36,801 bases of DNA from a candidate division WWE3 bacterium. Its GTDB lineage: Bacteria > Patescibacteriota > WWE3 > JAPLWK01. The notes below the pieces were generated by a model, which saw only the letters and a list, made by a program, of their open reading frames with translations, was not told the origin of the DNA and ran no database searches. The first letter of the stretch is position 1, and each line of letters starts with the position of its first letter. This document shows positions 1-5,306 of this stretch, piece by piece. The stretch spans positions 1 to 36,801 of the forward strand of contig JAPLWK010000003.1 of assembly GCA_026396615.1 (NCBI GenBank), in the 5' to 3' direction. The position numbers and the translations under genes were made by a program.

Positions 1-58
1 TGGTGGTGGTACTATTACTAAGCTTACGGCTGTATGCTCCGCGGTAACTGGATTATAA
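1..58 (+). CDS. 3' end of a type IV pilin-like gene (partial)
   Basis: Only the last 18 codons and the TAA stop (56-58) lie in the window. The reading frame starts at base 2 and encodes a tail with GGGTITKLTAVCSAV, almost identical to the C-terminus of the next complete pilin gene. Bases 1-39 are identical to 594-632, so this is the end of a close tandem paralogue of the 142-651 gene. The pilin array therefore begins outside the window. The conserved Cys near the end probably forms the C-terminal disulfide of this pilin type (inferred from the paralogues). Confidence 0.8.
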   Translation, partial: GGGTITKLTAVCSAVTGL

Positions 59-67
59 ACATACATA

Positions 68-103
68 CTGAGTCCAGCTAGGTAGATTACTTAGCTGGCT
101 CAG
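68..103 (+). other. intergenic hairpin between pilin paralogues
   Basis: CTGAGTCCAGCTA (68-80) pairs with TAGCTGGCTCAG (92-103), leaving one bulged T and an 11-nt loop. No T-run follows, so a classic terminator is unlikely. It may be an RNA processing or stability element that lets co-transcribed pilins accumulate to different levels. Confidence 0.55.
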
Positions 104-141
104 ATTAGGGTTATGGTTCGAAGGAGGTGTGATATAAAATT

Positions 142-651
142 ATGATCAAGGATTTTAATATTTCTCTTAAGTCAAGTAGGTTTCAAGCAGGTTTTACTCT
201 AGTTGAACTTTTAGTAGTTATCGCTCTTATCGCCATTCTTGGTGTAGTAGCTATTGCAGCCATTAATCCCGCAGCTAAGATTCAAAGTGCTACGGACGCC
301 AGAGCTGTGGCTAACGTCCAGGCTCTTGGGAAGGCTTTTGAAGCTTGTATTGCGGATGAAATGAGCGACACAACCAACCCCATTTCTGCGGCAGTTGCTA
401 CTAACTCTTGCTGTGGAGCTGCGGCTGCTGGTGCTTGTGTAAGTACCGGTCTCTCCACTAATAATTATGGTTATGCGACTGGATTTCCTACTGGTGTAAC
501 AGTAACCCGAGGTCCGGCTGCTGGAACGGCTATCTGTATTTCTCAGGCGATGGGTACCGGTACTGCTCCTAACAACAACACGAAATACGTCGTTGGTGGT
601 GGTACTATTACTAAGCTTACGGCTGTATGCTCGGCCGTGTCTGGCACCTAG
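142..651 (+). CDS. type IV pilin-like protein (paralogue 1)
   Basis: A 169-residue prepilin. Residues 1-17 form a short basic leader ending in Gly17. Next comes the class III signal GFTLVELL with Glu22 at mature position +5, then an uninterrupted hydrophobic helix to about residue 42 and an amphipathic helix (INPAAKIQSATDARAVANVQ). The C-terminal half is Gly/Thr/Asn-rich with an SCCGA motif and further Cys, ending GGGTITKLTAVC. The start is set by AAGGAGGTG at 121-129, the strongest ribosome site in the array. By family knowledge it would be cleaved by PilD prepilin peptidase and assembled into the T4P fibre. The strong RBS and the close paralogues suggest it could be a major pilin, but this is inference. 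Confidence 0.88.
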   Translation: MIKDFNISLKSSRFQAGFTLVELLVVIALIAILGVVAIAAINPAAKIQSATDARAVANVQALGKAFEACIADEMSDTTNPISAAVATNSCCGAAAAGACVSTGLSTNNYGYATGFPTGVTVTRGPAAGTAICISQAMGTGTAPNNNTKYVVGGGTITKLTAVCSAVSGT

Positions 652-664
652 TTAAATTCTAATA

Positions 665-710
665 GTGTAGATTCGCGGACAGTGGCTTTTTGCAGTCTGC
701 GATTCTACAC
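665..710 (+). other. imperfect hairpin between pilin genes
   Basis: Arm 665-683 (begins GTGTAGATTCGC) pairs with arm 692-710 (ends GCGATTCTACAC) over about 19 positions with a few mismatches or wobbles and an 8-nt loop. It follows the stop of pilin 1 and precedes pilin 2. There is no strong T-run, so it could be a weak terminator or an RNA-processing hairpin. It overlaps the GTG codon at 682, which argues against that codon as the start of the next gene. Confidence 0.55.
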
Positions 711-726
711 ACAGTTAGTTATCGTA

Positions 727-1257
727 ATGATTATAAATGTGACGACACTTAAATTAAATCATAAATTTCGCAATGGTTTCACTTTAGTTGAACTTTTAGT
801 TGTTATTGCTCTAATTGCTATTTTAGGGGTGGTTGCAATTGCGGCAATTAATCCGTCTGCAAAAATAAATAGCGCCACAGATGCCAAGGCTATGGCGAAT
901 GTGGAAACTCTTGGAAAAACAATGGAGTCCTGCGTAGCAGATAGGCTAACTGCGGGACAAACAAAGGCCCAATCAATAACTGATTGTTGTGGTGCCGATG
1001 GTAGTACTGTTCCTCTTCAAACATGTACTAGTAGTGGCTCTTTAGGTAGCGGTATTGGGGTTGCTAACTACGGGTATGGGTATTCTAGCGGTTTCATAAC
1101 TTTAGGTTTGACTATAAATCGATCAGTTGCCGGTGGGACCGGTCTTTGTATTTCTCAAACTCAGGGAACTGGGACTTCGCCAAATAATAATACAAAGTAT
1201 GTATTGGGCGGCGGTACGCTTGTTAAAAATCAACCGGTTTGCTCTTTAGGATCTTAG
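727..1257 (+). CDS. type IV pilin-like protein (paralogue 2)
   Basis: From ATG 727 this is a 176-residue prepilin. I prefer ATG 727 over the in-frame GTG at 682 because the latter lies inside a hairpin and would give an unusually long leader. The class III motif is NGFTLVELLVVIALIAILGV, followed by INPSAKINSATDAKAMANVE. The C-terminal half has DCCGAD, a second Cys, and the block CISQTQGTGTSPNNNTKYV, which is nearly identical to paralogue 1 (CISQAMGTGTAPNNNTKYV). The shared C-terminal block indicates duplication from a common ancestor, while the middle regions have diverged. The probable role is a pilus subunit variant. Confidence 0.86.
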   Translation: MIINVTTLKLNHKFRNGFTLVELLVVIALIAILGVVAIAAINPSAKINSATDAKAMANVETLGKTMESCVADRLTAGQTKAQSITDCCGADGSTVPLQTCTSSGSLGSGIGVANYGYGYSSGFITLGLTINRSVAGGTGLCISQTQGTGTSPNNNTKYVLGGGTLVKNQPVCSLGS

Positions 1258-1266
1258 GAATTAGCT

Positions 1267-1746
1267 ATGTCAACAAACTGGGAGAGTGGTTTTACTTTGG
1301 TCGAGTTGCTGGTGGTAATGGTAATTATTGCAATCTTAGGGGTGGTAGTGTTAGTTAGTATTGATCCCACCAATAAAATAAACAGCGCGCATGATTCGCA
1401 AGCTCTCCAAAACATTAATGCTTTGGCGTTGGCTTTTGAGTCTTGTACGACTGTTGAGATTGGTAAAGATTTATCTACTAGCGCCGCGGTTGATCTTTGC
1501 TGCGGTGCTAGCGACACGGGGCCGTGTATTAGTGGCGGAACGCGTGGGCTGGGATCGTTGTTCTACGGTTTTGCCGGCGGCTTTCCAGAGTTTTCTGCTG
1601 TAAATCGTGGCCCTGCTGGTGGGACCCAAGTCTGCATGTCTCAGCCGCGAGGCAGCGATAGTAATTTTGCGACTTATGTTCTGGGTGGTGGGAATATTAG
1701 CGAAACATCTGTAAGCGGTTGCCATGATGGCATAGTCCAACCTTAA
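1267..1746 (+). CDS. type IV pilin-like protein (paralogue 3)
   Basis: A 159-residue prepilin with a very short leader (MSTNWESG), then FTLVELLVVMVIIAILGVVV and the amphipathic segment SIDPTNKINSAHDSQALQNI. LCCGAS, later Cys and the C-terminal GGGNISETSVSGC correspond to the other two paralogues. The Ser/Asn-rich central block seen in the paralogues is shortened. It starts 9 bp after the stop of paralogue 2, with TAGGA upstream as a plausible ribosome site, so the two are probably cotranscribed. It could be a minor variant subunit. Confidence 0.85.
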   Translation: MSTNWESGFTLVELLVVMVIIAILGVVVLVSIDPTNKINSAHDSQALQNINALALAFESCTTVEIGKDLSTSAAVDLCCGASDTGPCISGGTRGLGSLFYGFAGGFPEFSAVNRGPAGGTQVCMSQPRGSDSNFATYVLGGGNISETSVSGCHDGIVQP

Positions 1747-1749
1747 TAT

Positions 1750-2226
1750 ATGACAAAAATACATTCCAAAGGCTTCACATTAGTAGAGTTGCTAGTAGTA
1801 ATTGGAATTATCGCTATATTAGGCGTTGTGGCAATTACAGCTATGGATCCTGCTAAAACTCTATCGAGAGCTCGTGATGGTCGCAGGAAGACAGACATAA
1901 AAACTACTCAGGGTGCGCTTGAGTTGTATTTTAGTCAGAATCGAGCATATCCAGCAACAGCGCCTTCTAATCCCGGCCTGACTTTCGGTGATCAGTTAAC
2001 AGATGGTACTAATGTTTTTATGAAAGTTTTACCTCAAGATCCATCTGCGACATGGGGCTATTGTTACACACAACTTACAGCAACGAGCTATGTGATTTGC
2101 GCTCCAGTTGAAGATGCAGGAAGTGTCTCTGTTCCTACTGGAGTGACTTCATGCATAGTTACTGCCACTAACGCTCCACCACCGCCGACAAAAGCTGGTG
2201 ATTATTGCGTCACCAACCCCTTCTAG
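1750..2226 (+). CDS. GspG/PilE-like pseudopilin
   Basis: A 158-residue prepilin. MTKIHSKG leader, FTLVELLVVIGIIAILGVVA helix, then SRARDGRRKTDIKTTQGALELYF, the D-x-R-R block typical of GspG-type pseudopilins and many Gram-positive and CPR pilins. The C-terminus is Pro-rich (NAPPPPTKAGDYC) with Cys residues that could form a terminal loop. It starts 3 bp after the stop of pilin 3, so it is part of the same transcript. It is more distant from the three Cys-rich paralogues upstream. Role: pilus or pseudopilus subunit. Confidence 0.85.
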   Translation: MTKIHSKGFTLVELLVVIGIIAILGVVAITAMDPAKTLSRARDGRRKTDIKTTQGALELYFSQNRAYPATAPSNPGLTFGDQLTDGTNVFMKVLPQDPSATWGYCYTQLTATSYVICAPVEDAGSVSVPTGVTSCIVTATNAPPPPTKAGDYCVTNPF

Positions 2227-2230
2227 TAGA

Positions 2231-2343
2231 ATTTCTTTTTTTAAGGTATCTTTAAAATATATCGTTTTATTTTTAAAAATTTAAATATTTAAACATTAAA
2301 AATTGATTAAAAATTACAAATTAAAAATTAAAAATTTAATCTG
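2231..2343 (+). other. AT-rich low-complexity spacer
   Basis: This stretch is almost pure A/T, with short direct iterations of AAATTAAAAATT-type words. It precedes the solo hairpin repeat at 2345. No gene is visible. It may hold a promoter, but no hexamer pair stands out from the background. Confidence 0.5.
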
Positions 2344-2344
2344 T

Positions 2345-2375
2345 TACTGGATTCCGGGTCAAGCCCGGAATGACA
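2345..2375 (-). repeat. solo hairpin repeat, type 1 arm
   Basis: TACTGG followed by the hairpin TTCCGGGTCAAGCCCGGAA and TGACA. It is the same sequence and orientation as the right arm at 2795-2825, so the two are direct repeats about 450 bp apart. They bracket a truncated pilin and the GIY-YIG element. No matching type 2 arm is seen upstream, so this is an orphan arm or the remnant of an earlier copy. Confidence 0.8.
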
Positions 2376-2377
2376 GG

Positions 2378-2455
2378 TTGTGTGGCGGGTTCACCCTAGT
2401 TGAACTATTAATTGTAATGGCGGTGATGGTGGTGATTTTTGCCGCAAAAAAACTT
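2378..2455 (+). pseudogene. truncated pilin N-terminus (gene remnant)
   Basis: Encodes GGFTLVELLIVMAVMVVIFA, which differs by one residue from the N-terminal helix of the complete pseudopilin at 2820-3314, then breaks off at the left end of the GIY-YIG element. The two DNA copies differ at about nine positions over 60 bp, almost all synonymous. The fragment was therefore probably a real coding paralogue for some time before it was cut. The upstream open frame merely reads through the type 1 repeat. It is unlikely to be functional, because the remaining peptide has only a signal and part of a helix. Confidence 0.75.
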
Positions 2456-2489
2456 TGTCATTCCGGCCCCGGAGCCGGAATCCAGTAAC
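2456..2489 (+). repeat. left arm, type 2 hairpin repeat
   Basis: TGTCA, then TTCCGGCCCCGGAGCCGGAA, then TCCAGTAAC. The hairpin has a GC-rich stem and a minimal loop. The same arm occurs at 33151-33184, and in reverse at 35561-35594 and (variant) 8791-8825. Confidence 0.85.
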
Positions 2490-2494
2490 CAAGA

Positions 2495-2788
2495 ATGCGT
2501 AAACAAGGTTACGTCTACATTTTAGCTAGTGGTCGTAATGGGACTATTTATGTAGGAGTCACTTCTAATTTAGAAAAGAGAATGTTTGTGCACAAGGAAG
2601 GCTTGCTTAAGAAAAGCTTTACTCGTTACTATAATGTAGACAAACTAGTCTACTTCGAGCAGTATGAAAATATTAGAGATGCAATTTCTAGAGAAAAACA
2701 ATTAAAAAATTGGAAGAGGTCGTGGAAGATTGATCTAATTGAAAAAGAGAATAAAGAATGGAAGGATTTATATGAAAATTATTTTTAA
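2495..2788 (+). CDS. single-domain GIY-YIG nuclease (URI/YhbQ-like family)
   Basis: 97 residues, the usual length for stand-alone GIY-YIG proteins. The GIY motif is GYVYIL (residues 5-10), the YIG motif is IYVG (18-21), the conserved Arg is in SNLEKR (Arg29), and the putative metal-binding Glu lies in SREKQLKNWKR (Glu67). The C-terminus EWKDLY is typical. Family knowledge: these fold as the UvrC/homing-nuclease catalytic domain and cleave one DNA strand, but most have no assigned role. There is no extra DNA-binding domain, so specificity would have to come from the fold or the DNA hairpins. The gene fills the space between two inverted hairpin arms and sits within a pilin operon, which suggests it arrived as part of an element. 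No Shine-Dalgarno is seen. Confidence 0.9.
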   Translation: MRKQGYVYILASGRNGTIYVGVTSNLEKRMFVHKEGLLKKSFTRYYNVDKLVYFEQYENIRDAISREKQLKNWKRSWKIDLIEKENKEWKDLYENYF

Positions 2789-2794
2789 TCGGTT

Positions 2795-2825
2795 GACTGG
2801 ATTCCGGGTCAAGCCCGGAATGACA
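2795..2825 (-). repeat. right arm, type 1 hairpin repeat
   Basis: GACTGGA, then TTCCGGGTCAAGCCCGGAA, then TGACA, followed by GG. It is inverted relative to the left arm. Its terminal ATG (2820-2822, within GGAATGACA) is in frame with the downstream pilin and is that gene's most plausible start codon. Confidence 0.85.
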
Positions 2826-3314
2826 GGTGGGGTTGGTTATGAGGGTGGGTTCACTCTCGTGGAGTTACTAATCGTCATTGCGGTGATGGTGGTGATTTTT
2901 GCGGCCATTATCCCCTCTTTTAACAACTTTACTAAAAGTCAGTATTTGGAACAAGCGACGCAGCAGCTCATAAATGACCTCCGCAGTGCCCAATCAAAGG
3001 CTCAACAAGGCGTTAGCGTTGGCGGGGCGACGGCTTACTGTTGGTTTTTGTTGACCGGTAACACAGCGTCGTCAGCATATACAGTTGGTACTTCTAACGC
3101 CGCCGTTTGTACCGCTTCCAATACCGTTTCTACTTTAAGTTTGCCAAATTCTATTTCTTTTAAAGATGCTGGCGGTAAGAGTATCTATTTTAATCAGCTG
3201 ACCGGATCTCTTAACAACGCGGCTTCAACAATAACAATCCAAATCGGTAATGACACGGTTAACAAATGCGTTAACATTGATCCTTCAGGAAATATTTATG
3301 CAACGTCTTGCTAA
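2820..3314 (+). CDS. GspH/FimT-like pseudopilin
   Basis: From ATG 2820 the protein is 164 residues: leader MTGGVGYEGG, then FTLVELLIVIAVMVVIFAAI and an amphipathic NNFTKSQYLEQATQQLINDLRSAQ segment like GspH/FimT minor pseudopilins. It ends CVNIDPSGNIYATSC. The open frame extends upstream to 2739, but that part overlaps the GIY-YIG gene in another frame and reads through the hairpin repeat. The ATG formed by the end of the repeat gives a leader of normal length. The 3' end overlaps the next gene by 17 bp. Role: minor subunit priming pilus assembly (family inference). Confidence 0.82.
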   Translation: MTGGVGYEGGFTLVELLIVIAVMVVIFAAIIPSFNNFTKSQYLEQATQQLINDLRSAQSKAQQGVSVGGATAYCWFLLTGNTASSAYTVGTSNAAVCTASNTVSTLSLPNSISFKDAGGKSIYFNQLTGSLNNAASTITIQIGNDTVNKCVNIDPSGNIYATSC

Positions 3315-3756
3315 CGAACGTGGACAAACTTTAGTCGAAGCTCTGCTGGCGGTCGCCTTTGCTGTGGTTGTCGTGGTGGCTTTGGTCGGCGTTGGGATTA
3401 CGGCGATGCGGACGGCGGATTACGGCAAGAATCAGGCCGAGGCGACGAGACTTTCCACAGAGGCTTTAGAATTATTACGAAATCAGCGTGACGGCGGCTG
3501 GGCTAATTTTCTAGCGGTGGCTCAGAACTGCGTCAATCCTCCGAATACTGGATGCTGTTTACCTCAAAGTAATGTATTGTCTATGACGGCTACCCAGACT
3601 CCCTTAAGCTGTTTGGTTGCCAGTGGTGGTTATAACCGTTACGTTGTTCCGGTAATTTCGGCTAGTTCTATTGTATATACAGTGCATACCTCTTATATAG
3701 AAGGTTCTGTGTCGCGTGATGTGTCGCTAACGCAGACTTTTACAAATTGGCACTAA
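3298..3756 (+). CDS. PilV/PulI-like minor pilin
   Basis: The ATG at 3298 has AGGA at 3287-3290 and gives a short leader MQRLANERG, followed by QTLVEALLAVAFAVVVVVAL. The mature N-terminus is Gln rather than Phe, with Glu at +5, as in several minor pilins of PilV/PulI type. The protein is 152 residues. The middle contains NCVNPPNTGCC, a Cys-rich patch that recalls the CC motif of the upstream paralogues. The longer frame from 3250 lies inside the preceding gene and was not chosen. The stop is directly adjacent to the next start. Confidence 0.82.
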   Translation: MQRLANERGQTLVEALLAVAFAVVVVVALVGVGITAMRTADYGKNQAEATRLSTEALELLRNQRDGGWANFLAVAQNCVNPPNTGCCLPQSNVLSMTATQTPLSCLVASGGYNRYVVPVISASSIVYTVHTSYIEGSVSRDVSLTQTFTNWH

Positions 3757-4320
3757 ATGATGGTGGAAAACAAACAACAAACAACAAACAACAATAATCG
3801 TGGATTTACCCTCGTCGAAATGCTGATCTCGATTGCCGTCATTGCCGTCGTCGGAGTTCTCGGCGGCGATATTTTAATTGCTTCTGTTCGGTCGTACAAC
3901 AAATCGCAAACTATTAACCAACTCACTCAAAACGGTGACTTTGCTCTTAGCCAGATGACAGAGAGTTTAAGGAATGCCTCAGTCATTAACCAAGTGGTTA
4001 CAAATTTAACTAGTAGCTCTATTAGTTACGTTGACCAATTTGGAAATCTCAAAACATATAATATGGTCGACGGCAGCGTGAGTTGCAGTTCAAACGACAA
4101 TGGTTCTTTGAACGATAATACTAATCAGTTATTAAACACAAATATTTCCAACAATCCTACCGCCCGTTTAATAGCCGGCAGTTTTGTAGCTTCCACGGAC
4201 TTGAAGTTAGTGACTATCTCAATGACTTTAGGTCAACCTTGTAGTAATGGCACGCGAATTGACAATACTGCTACCACAACTTTAACAACAACTGTCGTCG
4301 TGCGAGGTGGGTATCAATAA
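3757..4320 (+). CDS. PulJ/PilW-like minor pilin
   Basis: 187 residues. The leader MMVENKQQTTNNNNRG is hydrophilic and is encoded largely by a heptanucleotide repeat (3771-3791). The helix is FTLVEMLISIAVIAVVGVLG. Following segments (SRSYNKSQTINQL-like, DFALSQMTESLRNAS) match the PulJ/PilW pattern of one Gln/Ser-rich amphipathic helix followed by a beta domain. The start ATG directly follows the previous stop (TAA at 3754-3756), indicating translational coupling. Role: minor pseudopilin in the priming complex. Slippage in the repeat would change the frame upstream of the signal motif, so expression may be phase variable (inference). Confidence 0.82.
   Translation: MMVENKQQTTNNNNRGFTLVEMLISIAVIAVVGVLGGDILIASVRSYNKSQTINQLTQNGDFALSQMTESLRNASVINQVVTNLTSSSISYVDQFGNLKTYNMVDGSVSCSSNDNGSLNDNTNQLLNTNISNNPTARLIAGSFVASTDLKLVTISMTLGQPCSNGTRIDNTATTTLTTTVVVRGGYQ
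3771..3791 (+). repeat. (CAAACAA)3 heptanucleotide microsatellite in a coding leader
   Basis: Three perfect 7-bp units within codons 5-12 of the pilin gene, followed by a degenerate continuation (CAATAAT). Gain or loss of one unit would shift the reading frame. Confidence 0.85.
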
Positions 4321-4367
4321 TCGACCTACAATTGCGCCACGACGTTTTTCGTGACATTATTTAACAT

Positions 4368-5306
4368 ATGAAACCAGAATCAGGCCAAGCTTTAATAATA
4401 ATCGTCATGGTCCTCGTTTTGTCTTTAGCAACAGGCCTGGCCGTCGCTACCCGCTCCTCTTCGACGGTCCATCAAACTACTAATTTAGCGGCTTCCGAAC
4501 AGGCTTTGGCGACCGCCGAGTCGGCGATAGAAGAGATTCTGGCTTCAAATATTGGTTCTGATGATGGAGCGAATGCTAATAATGTTGGCAACAATTTAGG
4601 ATTTGTTGAGACTAGTAAAAATGGAACGAATAAGTGTAAGAGCGGTGATTTCCCTGGTGGTCTCTGCTACAAAAAATATAACGCCGATGCTAGTAATTGG
4701 GCTTCTGTGTCAGTAAGTCGTACACCAATCATAGGTAATACTCAGCCTTTTTCTTTTAAAATAGATAAAGACGACGTGCAGCAGGTATGGTTGATGGACC
4801 CGTCAACTTCTGTTCCGTTTAATAATTTAAGTAATACTTTACTGGCACCTATCTCAGTTTGTTGGGTAACTGCCGGTGATCCTGGCTCTTTAGGGAGTGG
4901 TACAGATCCAGCCGCTATTGAGATAACTACAATAACTGGTTCAACTGGTGGACCCTACTCAATGAACAAACAAGCGTTCGATCCGTTGAGTTCTAGAAAA
5001 GTATTAAATAATTTTAACGGTATTGTTGGTGGCTCTCAACCATTAGGTACTGTTACTTACACACACTGCGCGACATTGCAGGTAAATATAGGTCAAGCTC
5101 TTCGTATCAGGTCTTATTACGCTAATACAACCGTCGGGGTTATGCCAACCGGAGCAACTACAATCCCTTTTCAAGCCAACGTCATTACCGCCACTGGTTA
5201 TTCAGGCGATTCAAAGCGCACGGTGCAGGTTACAAAGACCTTGCCTCAACTGCCGGGAATATTCGATTACGCGATTTTTAGTGGTGGGAGCCTTATAAAC
5301 CAGTAG
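4368..5306 (+). CDS. PilX-like pilus assembly protein
   Basis: 312 residues. The N-terminus MKPESGQALIIIVMVLVLSLATGLAVATRSS followed by TTNLAASEQALATAESAIEE is the classic PilX N-terminal helix with the E/A-x-x-A-E-x-A-I repeat that follows it. There is no FTLVE signal, as is usual in this family. The remainder is a Ser/Thr-rich extracellular region ending LPGIFDYAIFSGGSLINQ. Family role: minor T4P component affecting pilus stability and adhesion. A 47-bp gap with no clear ribosome site separates it from the upstream pilin. Its 3' end overlaps the convergent histidine kinase gene by 14 bp. Confidence 0.82.
   Translation: MKPESGQALIIIVMVLVLSLATGLAVATRSSSTVHQTTNLAASEQALATAESAIEEILASNIGSDDGANANNVGNNLGFVETSKNGTNKCKSGDFPGGLCYKKYNADASNWASVSVSRTPIIGNTQPFSFKIDKDDVQQVWLMDPSTSVPFNNLSNTLLAPISVCWVTAGDPGSLGSGTDPAAIEITTITGSTGGPYSMNKQAFDPLSSRKVLNNFNGIVGGSQPLGTVTYTHCATLQVNIGQALRIRSYYANTTVGVMPTGATTIPFQANVITATGYSGDSKRTVQVTKTLPQLPGIFDYAIFSGGSLINQ

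Larger units (their letters stand above)
2456..2825 (+). mobile_element. candidate hairpin-ended element carrying a GIY-YIG nuclease
   Basis: The 370-bp unit starts TGTCATTCC and ends GGAATGACA. The left arm (2456-2489) holds hairpin TTCCGGCCCCGGAGCCGGAA followed by TCCAGTAAC. The right arm (2795-2825) holds GACTGGA and hairpin TTCCGGGTCAAGCCCGGAA. The only gene inside is the 97-residue GIY-YIG nuclease at 2495-2788, which begins 5 bp after the left arm and ends 6 bp before the right arm. Four shorter units in the window have arms of the same kind without the gene. Seen: arms, gene, fixed arm arrangement. Inferred: that this is the autonomous form of a mobile family. No target-site duplication is obvious. 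Confidence 0.6.

Noticed and set aside
682-726. Longer N-terminus for pilin paralogue 2 starting at GTG 682
   Set aside because: The codon lies in a hairpin arm and would give a hydrophobic, overly long leader. ATG 727 gives a normal prepilin leader.
1254-1764. Minus-strand and alternate-frame open frames across pilin 3
   Set aside because: They mirror the real pilin gene and have no ribosome sites or recognisable products.
2303-2377. Coding start of the truncated pilin upstream of the repeat
   Set aside because: This part only reads through AT-rich sequence and the hairpin repeat, and shows no pilin leader.
2495-2788. Homing endonuclease inside a group I intron
   Set aside because: No intron core or split exons are seen, the flanking pilin pieces are duplicates rather than two halves of one gene, and the protein lacks the extra DNA-binding modules of intron-encoded GIY-YIG enzymes.
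2739-2819. N-terminal extension of the GspH-like pilin
   Set aside because: It overlaps the GIY-YIG gene in another frame and translates the repeat. The ATG at 2820 is sufficient.
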